A DNA stretch of 64,000 nucleotides from NCBI RefSeq assembly GCF_001051235.1, contig NZ_CBTJ020000037.1, forward strand, positions 1 to 64,000, read 5' to 3'. Below, piece after piece: positions 57,160 to 64,000 of the stretch (positions within the stretch are counted from its first letter, which is position 1; every line of letters starts with the position of its first letter). The notes under the pieces are model-generated. The model was given only the letters and a program-made list of their open reading frames with translations. It made no database searches and had not been told where the DNA came from. Source of the DNA: Candidatus Competibacter denitrificans Run_A_D11. Lineage in GTDB: Bacteria > Pseudomonadota > Gammaproteobacteria > Competibacterales > Competibacteraceae. Both the position numbers and the translations under genes were made by a program.

Positions 57160-60027
57160 ATGATCCTAAGCCGCTTTCTCAAGCCCAAGTGGCAGCGTAA
57201 CGACCCTGCCACCCGCAAAAATGCGTTGCAAACGTTGGACAGCGCCGCTCCAACTCTGCTCGAGATGGCCCGGCAAGATCCTGATTCGAGCGTTCGACAA
57301 GCGGCGCTGGAACGGCTCACTGACTTGAATACGCTGCAAACTATCGGCAAAACCGATACCGAAGCGGCTGTACGAGCCACCGCCCAGGAACGCTATCGGT
57401 CCCTGTTAGCCGGTAAAACGGCTGGAAGTCCATCACTCGCTGACCGGCTCGAACTGCTGCGCGCCGACCTCGATAGTGAGCTGATCGATTATCTGCTCCA
57501 ACAGGCTGTCGAATCTGAACTGCGGTTGGCCGCGCTGGACTGTATCGAACCGGAAGCAACACTGGCTGAAATCGCCGCGCACAACCTGCACGCGGATGTG
57601 CGCCTGGCCGCAGCGGAGCGGGTCAACGACCCCACATTGCTAGAGCAAATCGCCCGCCAAGCCCGCAACCGCGATAAACGGCTCTATCGGCGGACGCGAG
57701 AGCGTCTGGACGCCCTGGCTGCCACCCAGGCAAGCACCGCTCAATTGGAACGGTTGTGCGCGGAAATGGAACAACTGCCCTGGGATGGCGAAAGTGGCCC
57801 CCACGCCGGCCGCTTTCCCAAACTAGAACACGAGTGGCGTGAGCGGGAATCAGCCGCGTCCTCCGAATTGCGAGAACGCTACACCCAGGCCCGCGCGCGT
57901 TTCCTGGCAGAACGGCAAGCCAGCGCCAACCGTCGGGCGCAGCGCCTGGAACTGATCGCCTCGCTGGAAAAGCTGCTAGAACGGTTACAGCAAGAACCCC
58001 AGCCGGGCGAGGAACTCGCCGCTGCACTGCACCAGGCCGCTCACGATACGCCACTCGCCTGGAGCCGGCTCGGCTTGGCTCAAGACGCCGAGAGTCGGCG
58101 CCTGGATGCGCGGTTCCAACACTTGGGCCACGAGATCGGTGAACGGGAGCGGACCCGCCAACGCGATCATGGTCGTGCCGAACGTTTACAAGCCGTGCTA
58201 CGTGAAGCGGAGGCTTTGCTGGAACAACCGAGCGAAGTGCGCGATATCGATCTCAAGCATCTGCGCCAGCATTGGGAAGGATTGGAGCGGCCCGAATCTC
58301 GCCCACTGGCTGGCGAGTTGCAAGGTCGGTTCGATGGCTTACTCGACAAGCTACGCGCGCGCTTACAACGCCAAATCCAGCAGCGCGATCAGGAATGGCA
58401 AACGCTCCAGGACTGTGTGCAAGCGCTGGAAACCGCCCTTGAAGAGGGCGAACTCCAACAGGCCACCGAGTTGAATGATCAGGCGCGCGAACAGATCAAA
58501 CACAACATCGGCCTCAACCGCGCTCAACTGACCACCATCGAAGAGCGCCTGCAACACTGTGCCGGTCGCATTGGCGAACTGCGGGGCTGGCGCCGTTGGG
58601 GCGCTCACCAAGCCCGCGAACAGCTCTGCGCCACCACAGAAAGCCTGATCGGCTTAGAAATCGATCCCCCCGACCTCGCTCAGCGCATCCAGAAAGTTCG
58701 TGAAGCTTGGAAAGATCTGGATCATCACGAGGGCGCAGCCCCCAAAGCGCTATGGAAGCGCTTCAATGAGGCTTGCGAGCGCGCTTACGCGCCCTGCCAG
58801 GCTTATTTTGAGGAGAAAAACCGTGAGCGCCGGCAAAATTTCGAAAAGAAACAGGCGCTCTGTGCGCAATTGGCAGAATTTGTAGCGGCCACCGACTGGG
58901 AGCAACCCGATTGGCGCGAAGCAGATCGTTTACACCGCCGCAGTCGGGAACAGTGGTACAAACTAGGGCCGGTCAATCGTTCGGAGCGCAAGGCCCTGGA
59001 TCAACACTTCCAGCAGATCTTACAACGCATGGAAACACACCTTAGCGCCGAACGGACCCGTGAGTTCCAGCGCCGCCAAGCGCTGGTCCAGCAGGTCCAA
59101 GCCCTGATCGAAAGCCCTGAATTGCGCCCGGCCATCGAAACCGCCAAACGTGCCCAAGCCGAATGGCACCCGACCGTGCAATCCTCACCGCGCCAAGAGC
59201 AGGCGCTGTGGAAAGAATTTCGCGCGGCCTGCGATGCCGTATTCGCACGCCGTGAGCTGGAGCAGCAGGCGGCGGCCACCGAGCGGCAGTCCAATCTGTC
59301 ACGCCGATTGGCGCTGTGCGCGGAAGTTGAAGCGTTGGCCGACATCGATTCTTCACAGCTTGGTGAAGCGCGCGTTCGGTTAGAGACGGCTCAACAGGAG
59401 TGGCAGAGCATCGGTCTCGTGCCCAAGACTGATCAGCGCTCGCTGGAGCAGCGCTTTGAGACCGCCTTGCGCCAATTCGCCCACCACGAGCGCTTCTTAA
59501 AGCGAACCAGTCGCCGCGAGACATTCCACCAGTTGCACAGCCGTTCACGATTATGTGCTCGGCTGGAAAAATTGCTCGTCCTCGCCCCGGTCGATACCGA
59601 CCTGTTGGCGCAGGATCGGCAAACCTGGGAAACCCTACCGCCCTTACCGACCGCCCTCCTGGCCTTGATCCAGGGGCGGTTTGACGCAGCAGTGGCCGCT
59701 TTGACTGAAGCGCCCGAACAGGCACCCGATCTGATCGCCCAGTTGGAACAAAACCTGGAACGCAAGCGCGTCTGCTGTATTCGTATGGAAATCATCGCGG
59801 GTATTGAATCACCGCCGGAATTCGCCCAACAACGAATGGAATATCAGGTCGCCCGTCTCTCGGCCTCGCTGGCAGGCAGCGCCTCTAAAACCGAGACGCT
59901 TCACGACCCGCGACTCCTCCAAGAGGAGTGGTGCCTGACCGGCGCTTTGCCGGCTGATGTGGAAGCCGAGCTTGACACCCGGTTTCTGCGCGCCTTGGAT
60001 GCCTGCTGGCAACGGGAAGATGCTTGA
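57160..60027 (+). CDS. DUF349 domain-containing coiled-coil protein
   Basis: The 955-residue, mostly helical protein starts with HEAT-like repeats (residues about 10-190: DPATRKNALQTLDSAAPTLL, SSVRQAALERLTDL). Then come several DUF349 modules of about 70 residues, recognisable by W-x-x-L and phrases such as EAWKDLDHHEGAAPKALWKRF and REQWYKLGPVNRSERKALDQ. Composition is rich in Arg, Glu, Gln and Ala, and coiled coils are likely. There is no signal peptide or membrane segment. DUF349 proteins have no established biochemical function. No clear ribosome-binding site precedes the ATG at 57160. It stands alone upstream of yqgE. Confidence 0.85.
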   Translation: MILSRFLKPKWQRNDPATRKNALQTLDSAAPTLLEMARQDPDSSVRQAALERLTDLNTLQTIGKTDTEAAVRATAQERYRSLLAGKTAGSPSLADRLELLRADLDSELIDYLLQQAVESELRLAALDCIEPEATLAEIAAHNLHADVRLAAAERVNDPTLLEQIARQARNRDKRLYRRTRERLDALAATQASTAQLERLCAEMEQLPWDGESGPHAGRFPKLEHEWRERESAASSELRERYTQARARFLAERQASANRRAQRLELIASLEKLLERLQQEPQPGEELAAALHQAAHDTPLAWSRLGLAQDAESRRLDARFQHLGHEIGERERTRQRDHGRAERLQAVLREAEALLEQPSEVRDIDLKHLRQHWEGLERPESRPLAGELQGRFDGLLDKLRARLQRQIQQRDQEWQTLQDCVQALETALEEGELQQATELNDQAREQIKHNIGLNRAQLTTIEERLQHCAGRIGELRGWRRWGAHQAREQLCATTESLIGLEIDPPDLAQRIQKVREAWKDLDHHEGAAPKALWKRFNEACERAYAPCQAYFEEKNRERRQNFEKKQALCAQLAEFVAATDWEQPDWREADRLHRRSREQWYKLGPVNRSERKALDQHFQQILQRMETHLSAERTREFQRRQALVQQVQALIESPELRPAIETAKRAQAEWHPTVQSSPRQEQALWKEFRAACDAVFARRELEQQAAATERQSNLSRRLALCAEVEALADIDSSQLGEARVRLETAQQEWQSIGLVPKTDQRSLEQRFETALRQFAHHERFLKRTSRRETFHQLHSRSRLCARLEKLLVLAPVDTDLLAQDRQTWETLPPLPTALLALIQGRFDAAVAALTEAPEQAPDLIAQLEQNLERKRVCCIRMEIIAGIESPPEFAQQRMEYQVARLSASLAGSASKTETLHDPRLLQEEWCLTGALPADVEAELDTRFLRALDACWQREDA

Positions 60028-60224
60028 AACCGGGTACGACCATTTGGATAGACCATCGCTGGCCCGTTGCCTGTCCGCTGGTCAGGGAACCGGTGCATTC
60101 CAATGGAATTATTCCTCAAAATCAACTCTGGCTTGAAACCTTCCCCTTCAGGGGGATAATGGTGCATGAGAGAGGCGTAATCGCTGCCATACCGTTTCAC
60201 CCGATCACGGGCACGGATTGAAAT

Positions 60225-60788
60225 ATGAGTGAAACCAGCTATCTGACCAATCAGTTTCTGATCGCAATGCCGGCGCTGGCTGATCCAAACTTTTTTCAGA
60301 CCGTGACCTACATCAGTGAGCACAACGCTAACGGCGCGCTGGGATTGGTCATCAACCGACCCTTGCAACTGTCGCTTGGCCAGTTGCTGGCTCATCTGCA
60401 CATCGCTCCCGGTGGCTCCGAGGCGGCCGCTTTGCCGGTCTATCACGGTGGCCCGGTGCAACCGGAACAAGGTTTCGTCATCCACAATCCGCTCGGCCAA
60501 TGGGGTGCGACGCTGCGCGTCACCGACCAAATCGGCATCACCACCTCGCGCGATATCTTACAAGCCTTGGTGCGCGGTGAAGGCCCGGCACAGTGGCTGG
60601 TCGCGCTCGGCTACGCCGGCTGGGGGCCGGGACAGCTAGAACAAGAGTTGGCAGAAAACGCTTGGTTGTCCGCACCCGTCGATTTCCGCATTTTGTTTCA
60701 CACACCGAGCGAGCAACGCTGGTCGGCCGCTGCTGCCTTGTTGGGGATCGACCTGAACCTGCTACCGACCCATGCCGGCCACGCTTGA
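60225..60788 (+). CDS. yqgE: YqgE/AlgH family protein
   Basis: The 187-residue protein has the YqgE/AlgH fold: LTNQFLIAMPALADPNFFQTVTY at the start, ALGLVINRPLQLSLGQLL, VYHGGPVQPEQGFVIHNP and GYAGWGPGQLEQEL. Its biochemical role is not established; alginate regulation was proposed for the Pseudomonas homologue. It overlaps ruvX by 17 bases, the usual yqgE-ruvX-pyrR-pyrB order in Pseudomonas-like genomes. Confidence 0.94.
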   Translation: MSETSYLTNQFLIAMPALADPNFFQTVTYISEHNANGALGLVINRPLQLSLGQLLAHLHIAPGGSEAAALPVYHGGPVQPEQGFVIHNPLGQWGATLRVTDQIGITTSRDILQALVRGEGPAQWLVALGYAGWGPGQLEQELAENAWLSAPVDFRILFHTPSEQRWSAAAALLGIDLNLLPTHAGHA

Positions 60789-61266
60789 GCAGGGCTTAGC
60801 GCCGGCTGCATCCCGCCATTCCTATCGGGTGGCATTGGGTTTTGACTTCGGCCAGGTCCGCATCGGTGTGGCTATCGGCGAAGGGGTAACCGGTTCGGCC
60901 CGGCCGCTAGGCACGCTGTCGAATCGGCCGCGCGGTCCAGATTGGGATGCCATCGGCCAACTGCTCGCTACCTGGCAGCCGGAAATCTTGGTGGTTGGCG
61001 TGCCGCGTCATGCCGATGACAGCGCCAATAAAATGACCGAGGCCGCGCTGCGCTTCAGCCGCCAGTTGCACGGACGCTTCCGTTTGCCGGTCGCCACCAT
61101 CGACGAACGGTTATCCTCCTGGGAAGCCGGTCAACAAATGCAGGCTAGCGCAACCAAACGGCGTCGCACGAAAATAAGCCTGGATGCGGGCGCGGCAGCC
61201 ATCATTCTTGAAAGCTGGTTCAACCAGCAACGGAGTCCCGGCGAATGCGCGATGTCGAATTCCTAA
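60772..61266 (+). CDS. ruvX: Holliday junction resolvase-like protein YqgF (RuvX)
   Basis: YqgF is an RNase H-fold nuclease implicated in 16S rRNA 5' maturation and pre-Holliday junction resolution. The 164-residue protein has the first acidic motif [16 protein letters not shown], then [24 protein letters not shown] and the C-terminal [14 protein letters not shown]. The catalytic Asp and Glu positions are intact. About 18 residues precede the fold and overlap yqgE. Its own 3' end overlaps pyrR by 22 bases. Confidence 0.93.
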   Translation: MPATLEQGLAPAASRHSYRVALGFDFGQVRIGVAIGEGVTGSARPLGTLSNRPRGPDWDAIGQLLATWQPEILVVGVPRHADDSANKMTEAALRFSRQLHGRFRLPVATIDERLSSWEAGQQMQASATKRRRTKISLDAGAAAIILESWFNQQRSPGECAMSNS

Positions 61267-61748
61267 TCGAAGCGATGGCGGTGCAATTACGCGAGCTGCT
61301 GGCACGGCGCGGCATCCTGGCACCGGCGCTCGTCGGCATTCACACCGGCGGCGTTTGGGTCGCCGAACGACTCCGGCAGCGGCTTGATCTTGCCACCCCG
61401 CTCGGCCAGTTGGACATTTCGTTTTATCGTGACGATTTCAGCCGGATTGGCGTTAATCCCCAAGTGCGGCCTTCCGAATTGCCTTTCGATGTCGATAATC
61501 GCCATCTGGTCTTGGTCGATGATGTGCTCTATACCGGCCGCACCATCCGGGCCGCCCTGAACGAGCTGTTCGATTACGGCCGCCCGGCCTCGGTGCTGCT
61601 GGCGGTACTGGTGGATCGTGGGGGCCGAGAACTACCAATTGAAGCCCATGTAGCGGGTTCCCGGTTAGAATTACCCGCCGGCAGCCACATCCAGCTAGCC
61701 GGTCCTGAACCGTTACAACTCCTCATCCAAACCGCCCCAGCCGTATGA
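61245..61748 (+). CDS. pyrR: PyrR-type regulator / uracil phosphoribosyltransferase
   Basis: The 167-residue type I phosphoribosyltransferase has the PRPP loop [18 protein letters not shown] near residue 95, the N-terminal [18 protein letters not shown] and the flexible loop with YRDDFSRIG. In gram-positive bacteria PyrR is an RNA-binding attenuation protein; in Pseudomonas it regulates pyrB. GGAG lies 9 bases upstream of the ATG. No PyrR-binding attenuator is visible, since the gene overlaps ruvX upstream and pyrB downstream (ATGA). Confidence 0.93.
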   Translation: MRDVEFLIEAMAVQLRELLARRGILAPALVGIHTGGVWVAERLRQRLDLATPLGQLDISFYRDDFSRIGVNPQVRPSELPFDVDNRHLVLVDDVLYTGRTIRAALNELFDYGRPASVLLAVLVDRGGRELPIEAHVAGSRLELPAGSHIQLAGPEPLQLLIQTAPAV

Positions 61749-62725
61749 GCAACACGCATTTTCAATTGGATCGTCAAGGCCGTCTGCTGCATTTTCTCAC
61801 CATCGAAGGCTTGAAGCGGCACCACCTGATCGAGATTCTTGATACGGCCGAATCCTTGCGCGGGGTGGCCGAACGCCGAGTCAAGAAGCTACCCACCCTG
61901 CACGGCAAAACCGTGGTCAATCTGTTTTTCGAAGCCAGCACCCGCACGCGCACCACATTCGAACTGGCCGCCAAGCGATTATCAGCCGATGTGCTGACGC
62001 TCAATATTGCCACCTCATCGGCGGTCAAGGGCGAAAGTCTGCTCGATACCTTGCGCAACATCGAAGCGATGCAGTGCGATATGTTTGTGGTGCGCCACGA
62101 GCAGAGCGGGGCCGCCGAGTTTATCGCCCGCCACGTCAAGCCGCATATTGCGGTGCTCAATGCCGGCGATGGTCGCCATGCCCACCCCACCCAAGCCATG
62201 TTGGATGTCTTCACCATCCGCCGCCATAAACCGGCCTTCGAGGCTCTGCAAGTCGCTATTGTCGGCGATATTCTGCATTCGCGGGTCGCCCGCTCGCTGA
62301 TTCATGCCCTGGGTATTTTAGGTACCCCCGATATCCGAGTGATTGCACCGCGCACCCTGCTACCGGTCGATGTGGAAAAACTGGGTGTGCGGGTGTTCGA
62401 TAATCCAACCATCGGCTTGCGGGGAGTCGATGTCATCGTGATGCTTCGCTTACAGAAGGAGCGGATGGCCGGTGCACTATTGCCGAGTGAGCGCGAGTTT
62501 TTCCAGTGCTACGGTTTGACCGAAGAGCGGCTAGCGCTGGCCAAACCGGATGCCATCGTCATGCACCCAGGCCCCATCAACCGTGGGGTAGAAATCGACT
62601 CACGGGTCGCTGATGGCCCCCGCTCGGTTATCTTGGAACAAGTGACCAATGGGATCGCCGCGCGGATGGCGATTATGTCGATCACGCTCGGCAATCATGC
62701 CCGGCCCACCGGAGAGCAGATCTAA
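61745..62725 (+). CDS. pyrB: Aspartate carbamoyltransferase catalytic subunit
   Basis: PyrB makes carbamoyl aspartate, the first committed step of pyrimidine synthesis. The 326-residue protein has the carbamoyl-phosphate site [19 protein letters not shown] near residue 62, the 80s loop [19 protein letters not shown], the HPTQAMLD motif and the [10 protein letters not shown] motif near the end. It carries an N-terminal extension typical of the Pseudomonas-type enzyme that assembles with an inactive dihydroorotase. The stop overlaps the next gene as TAATG. No pyrI regulatory-chain gene is present. Confidence 0.96.
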   Translation: MSNTHFQLDRQGRLLHFLTIEGLKRHHLIEILDTAESLRGVAERRVKKLPTLHGKTVVNLFFEASTRTRTTFELAAKRLSADVLTLNIATSSAVKGESLLDTLRNIEAMQCDMFVVRHEQSGAAEFIARHVKPHIAVLNAGDGRHAHPTQAMLDVFTIRRHKPAFEALQVAIVGDILHSRVARSLIHALGILGTPDIRVIAPRTLLPVDVEKLGVRVFDNPTIGLRGVDVIVMLRLQKERMAGALLPSEREFFQCYGLTEERLALAKPDAIVMHPGPINRGVEIDSRVADGPRSVILEQVTNGIAARMAIMSITLGNHARPTGEQI

Positions 62726-64000
62726 TGCGCACCGCGATTTGCGGCGGCCGATTGATTGATCCGGCCCACCGGATCGATACGCTCAGTGATGTTTTTATCG
62801 CCGAAGGGCAGATTGTCGGTATTGGCCGCCCGCCCGAAGGGTTTGTGGCCGACCGCATGATCGATGCCCGGCGGCGGATCGTGTGCCCTGGCTTGATTGA
62901 TCTTTGCGCCCGATTGCGTGAGCCAGGCCACGAGCACAAAGCAACCATCGCCAGCGAAACCCGTGCCGCCGCCGCCGCTGGCATCACAACCCTGGTTTGT
63001 CCTCCCGACACCGATCCGGTCATCGACGAACCCGCTGTAGTGGAACTGATCCGCCGGCGGGCCAAGGCCACCGGTAAAGCACGAGTCCTGGCTTTAGGTG
63101 CGCTAACTCATCACTTGGGTGGCGAGCGGCTGGCGGAGATGGCAGCCCTCAAGGAGGCCGGCTGCGTCGGGATCAGCGATGGCGGTTACCCAGTGAGCAA
63201 CACGCTGGTTTTACGCCGTGCGCTGGAGTATGCCGCCACCTTTGATCTGACCGTTTTCTTGACCCCGCTCGATGGCCAACTTGCCTCCGGTATCGCCCAC
63301 GAAGGCCCCATCGCTACCCGGATGGGCTTGCCCGGTATTCCGGCAGCGGCAGAAACCGGCGCCCTGGCCCGCGATCTGGAATTGATTCGCGATATGGGGG
63401 TGCGCGTGCATTTCGGTCGTTTGACCTGCGCCCGCTCGGTCGAGTTGATCGCCCGCGCGCAAGCCGATGGGCTGGCGGTGACTGCCGATGTTGCGATTCA
63501 CCAACTGCACCTGACAGAGCTTGATCTGGCCGGCTTCGACAGCCGTTGTCACGTCCGCCCACCCTTGCGTCGCGCGCAGGATCGCGACGCCTTGCGGGCT
63601 GGCCTGGTCAGTGGGGTGATTACAGCGATTTGCTCCGATCATCAACCGCATGAACCGGATGCCAAGCAAGCACCGTTCGGCGATACCGAGCCGGGTATCT
63701 CTGCTCTGGACACCCTCCTCGCGTTGAGTCTGCGGCTGGCTGACGATGACGCGCTGCCTCTGCCGGTGGTGCTGGAACGGCTCACTTGCGGTCCAGCACG
63801 GATTTTGGGTCTGGATTATGGCCAATTGCAAACCGGGGCAGTCGCCGATCTTTGCGTTTTCGACCCGGCCCTGGCCTGGCAAGCCACCCCGTCCATGTGG
63901 CACAGTCACGGCCAAAACAGTCCGTTTCTAGGCTGGGAATTGCAAGGACAAGTCACCCACACGCTCTTGGCCGGCCAGGTGGTGTACGAGAGAGAAGGGA
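62725..64000 (+). CDS. pyrC': Non-catalytic dihydroorotase homologue PyrC' (partial at window end)
   Basis: The frame begins with the TAATG overlap after pyrB and runs off the window after 425 codons without a stop. It is a dihydroorotase-like amidohydrolase: [71 protein letters not shown]. In active enzymes the first metal motif is DxHxHxREPG; here it reads DLCARLREPG, so both His residues are gone. This matches the inactive PyrC' of Pseudomonas, which is a structural partner that PyrB needs for a stable dodecamer. Codon use is like its neighbours, so it is conserved rather than decaying. Confidence 0.9.
   Translation, partial: MRTAICGGRLIDPAHRIDTLSDVFIAEGQIVGIGRPPEGFVADRMIDARRRIVCPGLIDLCARLREPGHEHKATIASETRAAAAAGITTLVCPPDTDPVIDEPAVVELIRRRAKATGKARVLALGALTHHLGGERLAEMAALKEAGCVGISDGGYPVSNTLVLRRALEYAATFDLTVFLTPLDGQLASGIAHEGPIATRMGLPGIPAAAETGALARDLELIRDMGVRVHFGRLTCARSVELIARAQADGLAVTADVAIHQLHLTELDLAGFDSRCHVRPPLRRAQDRDALRAGLVSGVITAICSDHQPHEPDAKQAPFGDTEPGISALDTLLALSLRLADDDALPLPVVLERLTCGPARILGLDYGQLQTGAVADLCVFDPALAWQATPSMWHSHGQNSPFLGWELQGQVTHTLLAGQVVYEREG

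Noticed and set aside
60024-60221. 65-codon frame starting with TTG between the DUF349 gene and yqgE
   Set aside because: It has a weak start, no recognisable motif and overlaps the DUF349 stop; it could be chance. Conservation would be needed to accept it.

Overview
The window is chromosomal DNA from a gammaproteobacterium. The evidence is SMC-ScpAB rather than MukBEF, the Pseudomonas-like blocks yciB-yciI-bolA-ppiC / yciO-M50-trpS-scpA-scpB-rluB, yqgE-ruvX-pyrR-pyrB-pyrC' and tonB-gshB-pilIJ-chpA, ZipA, PilU and an exosortase. Base composition is moderately GC-rich and the coding density is high. Glycogen debranching enzyme and acetoacetyl-CoA ligase would suit a polymer-storing organism of the Competibacter type, but the sequence alone does not prove a genus. 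No rRNA, tRNA or CRISPR array was seen.

Layout. 1-95: the tail of an insertion sequence. 0.1-3.5 kb: hldE followed by two tightly coupled redox genes. 3.5-3.95 kb: two perfect 124-bp tandem copies of an element with micro-ORFs. 4-7 kb: zipA-ligA. 7-9.2 kb (minus): yciB-yciI-bolA-ppiC. 9.3-14.2 kb: yciO, M50 protease, trpS, scpAB, rluB. 14.2-22.4 kb (minus, except one small plus-strand gene): yciK, a squalene-synthase-like protein, DUF4124, UspA, aroE, glycogen debranching enzyme, tonB, gshB. 22.7-30.9 kb: a type IV pilus chemosensory system (pilI, pilJ, chpA, cheW). 30.9-34.4 kb: smc. 34.5-42.0 kb (minus): xrtA-epsI-prsT-prsK-prsR, an exosortase plus its two-component regulators. 42.3-43.4 kb: pilU. 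43.9-48.2 kb: a small-molecule cluster (RibD-like reductase, methyltransferase, glycosyltransferase, PTPS/QueD-like protein, medium-chain dehydrogenase). 48.2-52.7 kb: a Pat-like acetyltransferase and acetoacetyl-CoA ligase, with a 117-bp MITE-like element upstream. 53.1-56.9 kb (minus): prfC-aas with a clear terminator. 57.2-64 kb: a DUF349 protein, yqgE, ruvX, pyrR, pyrB and a non-catalytic dihydroorotase homologue that runs off the window.

Genes that work together. ScpA, ScpB and SMC form one condensin although their genes are 18 kb apart. PilI, PilJ, ChpA and the second CheW feed type IV pilus motility, which PilU also serves. XrtA, EpsI and PrsT would sort PEP-CTERM proteins under PrsK-PrsR and sigma-54 control. 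PyrB probably needs the inactive PyrC' as a structural partner. Pat may acetylate the adjacent acyl-CoA ligase.

The strongest lead for an undescribed system is the 43.9-48.2 kb cluster. It combines pterin/flavin-like enzymes with a methyl- and a glycosyltransferase, and its PTPS-like member has lost the family's catalytic Cys and one zinc His. Next are the 124-bp tandem element and the MITE whose ends match the insertion sequence at the window start.
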